Made by a program: the position numbers and the translations under genes | Shown here: positions 17,036 through 23,666 of the stretch, piece after piece | Position numbering within the stretch: position 1 is the first letter of the stretch | Layout: every line of letters starts with the position of its first letter | Source of the DNA: Sysuimicrobium calidum | Lineage (GTDB): Bacteria; Sysuimicrobiota; Sysuimicrobiia; Sysuimicrobiales; Sysuimicrobiaceae | DNA: 39,448 bases | Direction of reading: 5' to 3' | Assembly (NCBI GenBank): GCA_031459935.1 | Contig: JAVKHN010000016.1 | Location: forward strand, 1-39,448 | The notes under the pieces: model-generated | Told to the model about the DNA's origin: nothing | The model's database searches: none | Seen by the model: only the letters and a program-made list of their open reading frames with translations

Positions 17036-17182
17036 AGAGCTTCGGCTCTCCCGGCCCCCTTCTTGAGCCTCCCCAAAACACGCGGGCCCAGACGGAGGGG
17101 AAGGACTCCGCTGGGCCCATTGGGTTTCTCCGACCACCGCGCGCCCGCGGTGGTCCCTCCCATGCCGCCCGGCCGGCGGCTT
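17036..17182 (-). promoter_or_regulatory. Structured 5' leader of the prkA operon
   Basis: Between the predicted start of transcription (about 17182) and prkA lie four strong inverted repeats, read on the minus strand: GCCGCC/GGCGGC (17164-17180), a 9-bp stem ACCACCGCG/CGCGGTGGT (17133-17154), an 8-bp stem GGGCCCAG/CTGGGCCC (17084-17118) with inner GGAG/CTCC pairing, and a 5-bp stem with a CGAA loop (17036-17049). The third hairpin is followed by GCGTGTTTTGG, a short T run. This suggests attenuation or transcript protection, but no known RNA class is recognised. The function is inferred only from structure. Confidence 0.45.
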
Positions 17183-17188
17183 GCCGCA

Positions 17189-17218
17189 AGTATACGCAGC
17201 CTCCCTTCCCCCTGTCAA
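17189..17218 (-). promoter_or_regulatory. Sigma-70-type promoter of prkA operon
   Basis: On the minus strand TTGACA (17213-17218) is separated by 18 bases from TATACT (17189-17194), a near-perfect housekeeping promoter. Transcription would start near 17182 and give a leader of about 160 bases. Confidence 0.75.
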
Positions 17219-17353
17219 AAGGGAGAGGAGGGCGGAATTCCTCTATTCGTGCCGTGCGCGGGAGCCCGGAAGCGCGCGCAGGACCAGATCCGCAGCCACG
17301 GGCGTCGCCCTGGACCCAGGGTCCCTCCGGCCGCGTGCGTCCGGTGGATATAA

Positions 17354-17388
17354 CACAATTGTGAATTCGATTCCGGGAATGATACGAT
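17354..17388 (+). promoter_or_regulatory. Promoter with two palindromes upstream of the heme operon
   Basis: TTGTGA (17359-17364), an 18-base spacer and TACGAT (17383-17388) form a plausible promoter for the rightward operon. The -35 lies inside a perfect 10-base palindrome, CACAATTGTG (17354-17363). The spacer holds ATTCC-G-GGAAT (17370-17380). Both could be operators, possibly for the HTH protein encoded next. The rest of this 408-base gap between prkA and that gene (17219-17353) holds a GGACCC-A-GGGTCC palindrome (17312-17324) and nothing else I can identify. Confidence 0.5.
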
Positions 17389-17427
17389 GAAATTACATTG
17401 GAAACGGTTCTCCTTCGGAGGTGCACC

Positions 17428-17886
17428 TTGTCCGACATCCTCCACATGGCCGTTGAGATCGTGAAAACCCAGGCCGCCCAGCGGGAGATGAGCGCGGCGG
17501 AGATCGAGGAGTATCTCCAACGGACGGTCCACGCCCTGCAAAGCGCTCTCCACAGCATCGAGGCTCCAAAGCAGGCCACCCCTGCTTTGGAGGCCGCGGA
17601 GCCGGAGGTCCAGGAGCCGTCTCCTGCCGCGCAACGAACCCTTCGGGTTGAGGAGGCCGCGAAGTACCTGGGTCGGACCACAGTGACGGTGTACAAGTAC
17701 ATCCACCAAGGGAGGCTGCCCGCACAGCGGGCAGGGCGGTCGTTCCGGATCCGCCTGGAAGACGTCCAGGCCCTCAAACGGGAACTCGGACGCACCGGCC
17801 GCCGGAGGGGCGCCGGGACCCCGCCAAGAAGGCGGGCGGCCCCCCGGGCCGCGGCGGGCCGCCGCCGGAGGGCCCGGAAGGCCTAG
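17428..17886 (+). CDS. Putative regulator: MucR-like N-terminus fused to excisionase-type HTH_17
   Basis: A 152-residue protein. TTG 17428 is chosen because GGAGGTG sits four bases upstream; an in-frame TTG at 17398 has none. Residues 1-40 (SDILHMAVEIVKTQAAQREM then SAAEIEEYLQRTVHALQS) resemble the helical N-terminus of MucR/Ros regulators. The zinc finger expected after it is absent. A linker rich in Pro, Ala and Glu leads instead to an HTH_17/MerR-like winged helix at 72-120 (LRVEEAAKYLGRTTVTVYKY, then GRLPAQRAGRSFRIRLEDV), and a strongly basic tail (121-152) likely binds DNA nonspecifically. It heads the heme gene run, 45 bases before hemQ, and may autoregulate through the palindromes upstream. 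The MucR link is a pattern-based inference. Confidence 0.75.
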   Translation: MSDILHMAVEIVKTQAAQREMSAAEIEEYLQRTVHALQSALHSIEAPKQATPALEAAEPEVQEPSPAAQRTLRVEEAAKYLGRTTVTVYKYIHQGRLPAQRAGRSFRIRLEDVQALKRELGRTGRRRGAGTPPRRRAAPRAAAGRRRRARKA

Positions 17887-17931
17887 CCCCTGGACCCGAG
17901 CGCGGGATATCCTGACGGATGGAGAGGGCGC

Positions 17932-18585
17932 ATGGAGCTCGCGAGGATACACGGGTTTCTGTTCTTCCAGATTCCGACTGAAAGCCATCCGCGACCAGGC
18001 GCCGGGCGGGTACGGGAGGCCTTCAACCTGGCGGCGGGGCGGGACGGCGTGGTGGCGGTCTACGCCTACAGCCTCGTGGGATTCCGGGCGGACGCGGCCC
18101 TCGGGGTATGGGTTGCCGCTTCCCATCCCGAGGCGTATCGAGCCGCCGCCCGGTGCTTCCTACACACGGATCTCCCCTTGCGGGATGCCCTGTGGGGCTT
18201 CGTCCGGCCCTCCCCGTACACGGGCCGCAGTGGCACCACCATGCGGGTCCCAGGGCCGCGCAAGCAGTACCTGGTGGTCTATCCCTTCACGAAGACCCAC
18301 GGGTGGTACCAGCTGCCCGTGGAGGTCCGGCGCGCCATGATGGTGGAGCACGCCCGGGTGGGACACGCATACGAGGACATCGACCAGCTGCTGCTGTACG
18401 CCACGGGGCTTGCGGACTGGGAATTCGTGGTGGCCTACGAGATGGACGACCTGGAGCGGTTCAGCGATCTCGTGACGGCCATGCGCGGCACCGCGGCCCG
18501 GCCGTACACCCTGCGGGACACCCCCATCTACACCGCCCGGTACGGCGGCGTGGACGAGGTGCTGGACGAGGTGTTCGGCCCGTGA
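17932..18585 (+). CDS. hemQ: HemQ-type coproheme decarboxylase (chlorite dismutase family)
   Basis: A 217-residue chlorite-dismutase-fold protein from ATG 17932. The family signature is clear: VVYPFTKTHGWYQLPVEVRR, MMVEHARVGHAYEDI, LLLYATGLADWEFVVAYEMD and YTLRDTPIYTARY. His140, in MMVEHARVG, is the likely proximal heme ligand. The Arg that true chlorite dismutases place on the distal face for chlorite turnover is not evident, and linkage to hemE and hemH strongly favours HemQ. That enzyme performs two oxidative decarboxylations of coproheme III to heme b, the last step of the coproporphyrin-dependent route. The next gene's GTG overlaps its stop. Confidence 0.92.
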   Translation: MELARIHGFLFFQIPTESHPRPGAGRVREAFNLAAGRDGVVAVYAYSLVGFRADAALGVWVAASHPEAYRAAARCFLHTDLPLRDALWGFVRPSPYTGRSGTTMRVPGPRKQYLVVYPFTKTHGWYQLPVEVRRAMMVEHARVGHAYEDIDQLLLYATGLADWEFVVAYEMDDLERFSDLVTAMRGTAARPYTLRDTPIYTARYGGVDEVLDEVFGP

Positions 18586-19082
18586 CGGATCCGCACCGGG
18601 TCCTCCTTCGCCTGCTGGAGGAGAACCGGGTCATGACCCTGGCCACCGCGGGGCCCGAGGGGCCCTGGGCCGCGCCTGTGCTGTATGCGTGGGAGCAGGC
18701 GGACCGCCCCCTCCTCTATTTCATGTCGCGGGTGCAGACCCGCCACGTCCAGGATCTCCTCCGTACCGCTCAGGTGGCCGCGGCCATCTACCCGCCCCAG
18801 ACCCGACCTCTGCGGGGTGTACAGCTGAGCGGTCTCGCTCATCTGCTCCGCGGCCCGGAGGCGGAATATGCCATCGCGCGCTACCTCGCCCGCTTCCCCT
18901 CTGCCCGTGGACGGTTCTCCGTGGAGGAAGTGGTTGCAGAGCGATCCGACATCGGATTCTTCCGGATTACCCCGCAGCGGATCTTCGTCCTCTCCGAAGA
19001 ACACTTCGGATGGGGTGTCCGGCAGGAGGTCCTCTTCAATCCGGAGCACGCCACGGAGCGGGTTCCCGGGCAGGTCCGCTGA
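18582..19082 (+). CDS. YhbP-like (UPF0306) pyridoxamine-phosphate-oxidase-fold protein
   Basis: A 166-residue split-beta-barrel flavin-binding-type protein from GTG 18582, overlapping the hemQ stop by four bases. The order of motifs resembles E. coli YhbP: NRVMTLATAGPEGPWAAPVLYAW, then FMSRVQTRHVQDL, then RGVQLSGLA, then YLARFP, and a C-terminal FGWGVRQEVLF corresponding to the GFGKK end of YhbP. Such proteins may bind FMN, F420 or heme; no activity is certain. Translational coupling to hemQ suggests a role in heme formation, handling or associated redox chemistry. It might deliver electrons or protect against peroxide; this is inference. Confidence 0.8.
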   Translation: MTDPHRVLLRLLEENRVMTLATAGPEGPWAAPVLYAWEQADRPLLYFMSRVQTRHVQDLLRTAQVAAAIYPPQTRPLRGVQLSGLAHLLRGPEAEYAIARYLARFPSARGRFSVEEVVAERSDIGFFRITPQRIFVLSEEHFGWGVRQEVLFNPEHATERVPGQVR

Positions 19083-19085
19083 CCG

Positions 19086-19487
19086 GTGGGAGCTCTGGTG
19101 TTCCTCCACGTCCTGGCCGCGACCGCCTGGGTCGGTGGGAACGTGCTCTTCTTCCTGGCCGCACCCCTCCTCCGCCGCGAGGATCCCCGGGCCTTGCGGG
19201 CGCTGGGGCGGGTCTTCCGCACGGTCTCATGGGCGGCGGTGGGAGTGGTGGTGCTCACGGGCCTGGGGTTTCTGGCCACGGGATGGGACCCCCGCGGGGG
19301 CGTCCTCGCGGTGAAGCTCCCCCTTGTGGCCGCGGCCATCGCTCTCAAGACCGCCCACGACTTCTGGATCGCGCCCCGGGCCGCGCAGAGCGGGGGGCGA
19401 TTCGTGCCGCTGGCCACCTGGATCGGCCGCGCAAACCTCGTCCTGCAGCTTTCGGTCCTGTACCTCTCCACCCGGCTGGTGCGATGA
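19086..19487 (+). CDS. Four-helix CopD/HemJ-like membrane protein
   Basis: A 133-residue integral membrane protein (GTG 19086) with about four hydrophobic segments: 3-25, 46-66, 73-90 and 109-130. Conserved-type residues are His8 and Trp15-Val-Gly-Gly in the first helix, and Lys77 with His91 around the third (VKLPLVAAAIALKTAHDFW). This spacing resembles both the CopD/DUF2269-like superfamily and HemJ, the membrane protoporphyrinogen oxidase, in which a helix-1 His and a later Lys are important. It sits inside the heme operon, three bases after the YhbP-like gene and overlapping hemE by ATGA. A porphyrinogen-oxidising or heme-binding function is a hypothesis. Confidence 0.7.
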   Translation: MGALVFLHVLAATAWVGGNVLFFLAAPLLRREDPRALRALGRVFRTVSWAAVGVVVLTGLGFLATGWDPRGGVLAVKLPLVAAAIALKTAHDFWIAPRAAQSGGRFVPLATWIGRANLVLQLSVLYLSTRLVR

Positions 19488-20494
19488 GGGACCGGATCCT
19501 CCGAGCCGCCCGGGCAGAGCCCGTAGACACCACCCCCGTGTGGTTCATGCGGCAGGCGGGCCGCTACCTCCCCGAGTACCGGGCCCTCCGGCGAAAGTAC
19601 CCCATGCGGGAGCTCCTCCGGAACCCTGAACTCGCCGCGGAGATCACCCTGATGCCGCTGCGCCGCCTGGACGTGGACGCCGCCATCCTCTACAGCGACC
19701 TCCTGGTGCCCCTGTGGGGCATGGGCCTGGACTTCCACCTGGCGGAGGGAAGGGGACCCGTGGTGCGGGTGGAGGTGGAACGCATGGCGCACCTCCAGGA
19801 ACTCGATCTGGAGCGGGTACGTTTCACCTTCGAGGCCATCCGGCTGGCGCGTTCCGCCCTCGACCGCCCGCTCATCGGGTTCGCCGGAGCCCCCTTCACG
19901 GTGGCCGCCTACCTCCTGGAGGGGCAGACGAGCCGCGACTGGCCCCGGGTTCGGGCCTTCCTCCACCGGCACCCGGATCTGTGGCACCGGCTCCTCGCCT
20001 CCCTGGCTCGCAACCTCGCCCTGTACCTCCGGGCCCAGGTAGAGGCCGGAGTGCACCTAGTGCAGGTCTTCGATTCATGGGTGGGGGTGCTCTCCCCGGA
20101 GGACTTCGTGGCGTCGGTCTGGCCGCACCTCGTGGCCATGCTGGAGGCGGTGGGCTCTACCGTTCCCCGCATCTACTTCTCCACGGGGAGTTCCCACCTG
20201 CTGGCCCACTTCACAGACCTCCCCGCGGAGGTGATCGGCGTGGACTGGCGGGTGCGTCTCCAGGACGCCTCCATCCAGTCCGGAAAGCCGGTGGTGCAGG
20301 GCAACCTGGAGCCGGCCCTGCTGCTGGGGGACGAGGCGCGCCTCCTGTCCCGGGCGGGTGCCATCATTGAAGAAGGGAAGCGGCTCCCGGGACACATCTT
20401 TAACCTGGGACACGGGGTCCCGCCGGAGGCGGATCCCGGGAGGCTTGCGAGGCTGGTGCACTTTGTCCACGAGCGCGGCAGAAGGGAGGCATAA
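19484..20494 (+). CDS. hemE: Uroporphyrinogen decarboxylase
   Basis: A 336-residue cytosolic enzyme of standard length. The N-terminal signature PVWFMRQAGRYLPEYR (residues 18-33) carries the substrate-binding Arg residues. It is followed by AAILYSDLLVPLWGMG with the catalytic Asp, FAGAPFTVAAYLLEG, VFDSWVGVLSPEDF, and HIFNLGHGVPPEADP near the C-terminus. It converts uroporphyrinogen III to coproporphyrinogen III by four decarboxylations. ATG 19484 overlaps the stop of the membrane protein gene upstream. hemH starts two bases after its stop. The arrangement is a classic coproporphyrin-branch cluster. Confidence 0.97.
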   Translation: MRDRILRAARAEPVDTTPVWFMRQAGRYLPEYRALRRKYPMRELLRNPELAAEITLMPLRRLDVDAAILYSDLLVPLWGMGLDFHLAEGRGPVVRVEVERMAHLQELDLERVRFTFEAIRLARSALDRPLIGFAGAPFTVAAYLLEGQTSRDWPRVRAFLHRHPDLWHRLLASLARNLALYLRAQVEAGVHLVQVFDSWVGVLSPEDFVASVWPHLVAMLEAVGSTVPRIYFSTGSSHLLAHFTDLPAEVIGVDWRVRLQDASIQSGKPVVQGNLEPALLLGDEARLLSRAGAIIEEGKRLPGHIFNLGHGVPPEADPGRLARLVHFVHERGRREA

Positions 20495-20496
20495 GG

Positions 20497-21420
20497 ATGC
20501 GACGGGCTGAACCCGTGGGGGTGTTGCTCATGGCGTACGGTACCCCCCGCAGTCTGGAGGAGGTGGAGGCGTACTTCACCCACATCCGCAGGGGAAGGCG
20601 GCCCTCGGATGCGGAGCTGGAGGACCTTCGGGAGCGCTACCGCCGAATCGGAGGCACCTCCCCGCTACGGGCCATCACGGAGGCCCAGGCGACAGCCCTC
20701 CAAGCATCCCTGGATCGCCGTTCCCCCGGCCGGTTCCGGGTATACCTGGCCATGAAGCACGCGGACCCCTTCATCCCGGACGTGACGCGCCGCATGCTCC
20801 AGGAGGGGGTGCGGGAGATCGTGGCGCTGGTGCTGGCGCCTCATGAATCCCGCATGATCGTGGACGAGTACCTGGAGTACGCGACACCCGTCCTCGCGCA
20901 GTACCCGGAGGGGACGTTGCGGCCCGTGCGCACCTGGCACCTCAACCCCCGCTACCTCGAGGCCCTGGAACGGCGCGTCCGAGCGGCCCTGGCGGAAGCG
21001 GCGGAGCCCCCCGCGGTGGTCTTCACCGCCCACAGCCTTCCCGAGCGCGTCCTCGAGTGGGATGACCCGTACCCGCGGCGGCTGCGGGAGACGTGTGAGG
21101 CCCTGGCCGCCCGCCTGGGACTCTCGCGGTGGCGGCTCGCGTACCAGAGCGCGGGCCACGGCGCGATCCCGTGGCTGGGCCCGGACATCCTGGAGGTCCT
21201 CCCGGAGATCCGCGCGGAGGGGGCCCCGGCGGTACTGGTGGTCCCCATCGGGTTCGTGGCAGACAACCTCGAGATCCTGTACGATCTCGATATCGAGGCT
21301 GCCCAGCACGCCCGGGAGCTGGGCTTGGGTTTCCGGCGCACGGAGTCCCTCAACGTGGACGAAGGCCTCATCGAGGGGCTCGCGGACGAGGTGGAGCGGG
21401 CCGCGGGGATGGGCGCTTGA
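20497..21420 (+). CDS. hemH: Ferrochelatase (coproporphyrin ferrochelatase, CpfC)
   Basis: A 307-residue soluble ferrochelatase, the length of Gram-positive enzymes. Residues VGVLLMAYGTPRSLEEVEAY start the fold. His179 in VVFTAHSLPERV and Glu259 in FVADNLEILYDLDIEA are the metal-insertion pair, and YRRIGGTSPL is the family substrate loop. It inserts Fe2+ into the macrocycle. Because HemQ is encoded in the same operon, the physiological substrate is probably coproporphyrin III rather than protoporphyrin IX. No [2Fe-2S] Cys cluster is visible at the C-terminus. A 37-base gap with GGGAGGTGAG leads to the next gene. Confidence 0.96.
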   Translation: MRRAEPVGVLLMAYGTPRSLEEVEAYFTHIRRGRRPSDAELEDLRERYRRIGGTSPLRAITEAQATALQASLDRRSPGRFRVYLAMKHADPFIPDVTRRMLQEGVREIVALVLAPHESRMIVDEYLEYATPVLAQYPEGTLRPVRTWHLNPRYLEALERRVRAALAEAAEPPAVVFTAHSLPERVLEWDDPYPRRLRETCEALAARLGLSRWRLAYQSAGHGAIPWLGPDILEVLPEIRAEGAPAVLVVPIGFVADNLEILYDLDIEAAQHARELGLGFRRTESLNVDEGLIEGLADEVERAAGMGA

Positions 21421-21457
21421 GTGGGGTGCCTCGGGAGGAATGCCTGGGAGGTGAGCC

Positions 21458-22420
21458 ATGAGACCGGTACTGGGCCTGCACCACATCACCTGCATCTCCG
21501 GCTCCGCGCAGGAGAACGTGGACTTCTACGCGGGGGTGCTGGGGATGCGCCTGGTGAAGCGTAGCGTGAACCAGGACGACCCCGGGACCTACCACCTCTT
21601 CTATGCGGACGCAGAAGGCCGCCCGGGAACGGATCTCACCTTCTTCCCGTGGGCCCACATGCCCCCGGGAAGGCTCGGAACGGGGCTCGTGGTGGAGGTG
21701 GCCCTCGCCGTCCCCCGCGGGAGCCTGCGGTACTGGGGAGAGCGGCTGGAGCGGTACGGGGTGCGCATAGAGCCACGGGAGGTCCGGTTCGGAGAAACCG
21801 TACTGCCTTTTACGGATCCACACGGGCTGCGGCTCGCGCTCGTGGAGGCGGAGGACCGCCCGTTTACGCCCTGGGAAGGTGGCCCGGTGCCACCCGAGCA
21901 TCAGATCCGGGGTCTGCACGCGGCCCGGGTGTGGGTCCAGCGGCTGCGGCCCACCGCCCAGCTCCTGGAGGACGTCCTGGGCCTCAACCACGTGGGGGAG
22001 GAGGGGGGATGGCACCGGTACGGGGTGGCGGGGAGCGACTCGGGTAGCCTCCTGGAGGTCCACGAGCAGCCGTGGGAGGGCCGTGGACGGTGGGGGGTGG
22101 GTACGGTACACCACCTGGCCTGGCGGGTGGCGGACGAGGACCACCAGCAAGAGGTGCGGCGGCGGGTGCTCCTCGCGGGCCTCCGACCCACTCCCGTGAT
22201 CGACCGGTTCTGGTTCCGGTCCGTGTACTTCCCCGAACCCGGTGGGGTGCTGTACGAACTTGCCACGGACGGCCCAGGCTTCGCGGTGGACGAGGACCCC
22301 GAACACCTGGGCGAGCGGCTGGTGCTGCCGCCCTGGCTGGAGCCCCACCGGGCGGAGATCGAGACGGTGCTGCCCAGGCTCACGTACCCACCCGCGCTGG
22401 AGCCCGTAAAGGCCCCGTGA
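21458..22420 (+). CDS. Ring-cleaving dioxygenase-like VOC protein (LinE/PcpA/MhqO group)
   Basis: A 320-residue two-domain VOC protein preceded by GGGAGGTGAG. Metal ligands expected for hydroquinone-type extradiol dioxygenases are present: His in GLHHITCI, His in GTVHHLAWRVAD, and Glu in GGVLYELATDGPGF. The segments FYAGVLGMRLVKRSVNQDDPGTYHLFYAD and HMPPGRLGTG are typical of MhqO/MhqA-like proteins that handle quinones and hydroquinones. It could detoxify quinones formed alongside redox-active cofactors. It follows hemH and overlaps the next gene by GTGA, so it is probably part of the same transcript. The substrate is not known. Confidence 0.9.
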   Translation: MRPVLGLHHITCISGSAQENVDFYAGVLGMRLVKRSVNQDDPGTYHLFYADAEGRPGTDLTFFPWAHMPPGRLGTGLVVEVALAVPRGSLRYWGERLERYGVRIEPREVRFGETVLPFTDPHGLRLALVEAEDRPFTPWEGGPVPPEHQIRGLHAARVWVQRLRPTAQLLEDVLGLNHVGEEGGWHRYGVAGSDSGSLLEVHEQPWEGRGRWGVGTVHHLAWRVADEDHQQEVRRRVLLAGLRPTPVIDRFWFRSVYFPEPGGVLYELATDGPGFAVDEDPEHLGERLVLPPWLEPHRAEIETVLPRLTYPPALEPVKAP

Positions 22421-22782
22421 CCCGAAAGCGCTTCGAGCGTCTCGTGGAAGAGATCCTCCGTACCCTCCCGCCCGAGTTCCGGCGGGCTTTGGAGAACGTG
22501 CACGTGGTGGTGGAGGACGAACCGACGCCCGAGCAGCTGGCCTCCGTAGGGCTGGGGCCCGGAGACCTGCTGTTCGGCCTGTACGAGGGAACCCCGCTCC
22601 CCGGGCGGGGACTGGAGCCGCCGCTGTTGCCGGACCGCATCACGGTGTTCCTGAGGCCGCTATTGAAGGTGTGCGAGACGGAGGAGGAGCTGCGGGAGGA
22701 GATCCGGCGCACGGTGCTGCACGAGCTCGCCCATCACTTCGGGCTGGAGGAGGACCGGCTGGAGGAGCTGGGGTACGGGTAG
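22417..22782 (+). CDS. Small zincin-like metallopeptidase (DUF1025, TTHA0227 type)
   Basis: A 121-residue protein (GTG 22417). The C-terminal zinc motif HELAHHFGLEEDRLEELGYG is the HExxHxxG-type metzincin-like signature with the family's E-x2-L-x2-LGY end. The N-terminal part (VEEILRTLPPEFRRALENVH) and LLFGLYEGTPLP match the MMP_TTHA0227 family. Members are short cytosolic proteins whose protease activity and target are unproven. It is translationally coupled to the dioxygenase gene and precedes the methyltransferase gene by two bases. Confidence 0.9.
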   Translation: MTRKRFERLVEEILRTLPPEFRRALENVHVVVEDEPTPEQLASVGLGPGDLLFGLYEGTPLPGRGLEPPLLPDRITVFLRPLLKVCETEEELREEIRRTVLHELAHHFGLEEDRLEELGYG

Positions 22783-22784
22783 CC

Positions 22785-23666
22785 ATGGGGTTCCTCGACC
22801 GCCTCAGGCAGGGGCCGCCCATCCTCGCGGACGGGGCCATGGGGACCATGCTCTTCGCCGCGGGCCTGCCGCCCGGGAGGGCGGGAGAGACCTGGGTTCT
22901 GGAGCGGCCGGAGGCCATCGCCGCCGTGCACCGAGCGTACGTGGAGGCGGGCGCGGAGCTGATCCTCACCTGCACCTTCGGGGGAAACCGGGCCCGGCTG
23001 CAACGCCTGGGGCTGGGAGACCGGGTGGAGGAGGTCAACCGGAGGGCCGTGGAGCTCGCCCGGGCCGTCACGGAAGGACGGAACGTCTGGATCGCGGGGG
23101 ACATGGGACCCCTGGGAGAGCTGCTGGCTCCGCTGGGGAGGCGTACGTACGCCGAGGCCGTGGAATCGTTCGCGCAGCAAGCTGCGGCCCTCGCCTCGGC
23201 CGGGGTGGACCTCCTGTACATCGAGACCCTCTCTGACCTGCGGGAGGCCCAGGCCGCGGTGGAGGGAGCCCGTTGGGCCGCCCCGCACCTTCCCCTCGTG
23301 GTGACCTTCTCCTTCGATACGCACGGCCGGACCAACATGGGCGTCCGTCCCGAGGCGGCAGTTCAGGCTACGCGGCAGTGGCAGCTGACCGCCGTGGGCG
23401 CCAACTGCGGGGCCACCCTGGAGATGACCGAGGAGGCCCTCCGGAGGATGCGGGAGGCGGATCCGGAGGCAGCGCTGGTAGCGAAGCCCAACGCGGGGCT
23501 TCCCCGGTTCACGGAAAGCGGGCTCGTTTACGACGCCACCCCCCAGCGGCTCGGGGAGTTCGCCCGCCGGGTGCTCGACCTCGGGGTGCGCGTCCTCGGT
23601 GGCTGCTGCGGGACCACACCCGAGCACATCCGGGCCATGGCCCGCGCGGTGCGCGGGGAGGGCTAA
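22785..23666 (+). CDS. Homocysteine S-methyltransferase family protein
   Basis: A 293-residue TIM-barrel methyltransferase. It starts ILADGAMGTMLFAAGLPPG, as in the homocysteine-binding domain of MetH and in MmuM/BhmT enzymes. Zinc ligands are Cys in GANCGATLE and the Cys pair in LGGCCGTTPEHI. It transfers a methyl group to homocysteine from a donor that sequence does not reveal (methylfolate, S-methylmethionine or a betaine). No cobalamin or folate domain is attached, so if it acts in the MetH route it needs partners elsewhere. It ends the rightward run: its TAA overlaps the convergent malic enzyme stop by four bases. Confidence 0.9.
   Translation: MGFLDRLRQGPPILADGAMGTMLFAAGLPPGRAGETWVLERPEAIAAVHRAYVEAGAELILTCTFGGNRARLQRLGLGDRVEEVNRRAVELARAVTEGRNVWIAGDMGPLGELLAPLGRRTYAEAVESFAQQAAALASAGVDLLYIETLSDLREAQAAVEGARWAAPHLPLVVTFSFDTHGRTNMGVRPEAAVQATRQWQLTAVGANCGATLEMTEEALRRMREADPEAALVAKPNAGLPRFTESGLVYDATPQRLGEFARRVLDLGVRVLGGCCGTTPEHIRAMARAVRGEG

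Noticed and set aside
17036..17182. T-box leader before prkA
   Set aside because: The T-box sequence AGGGUGGNACCGCG and a specifier loop are absent. prkA is not an expected target.
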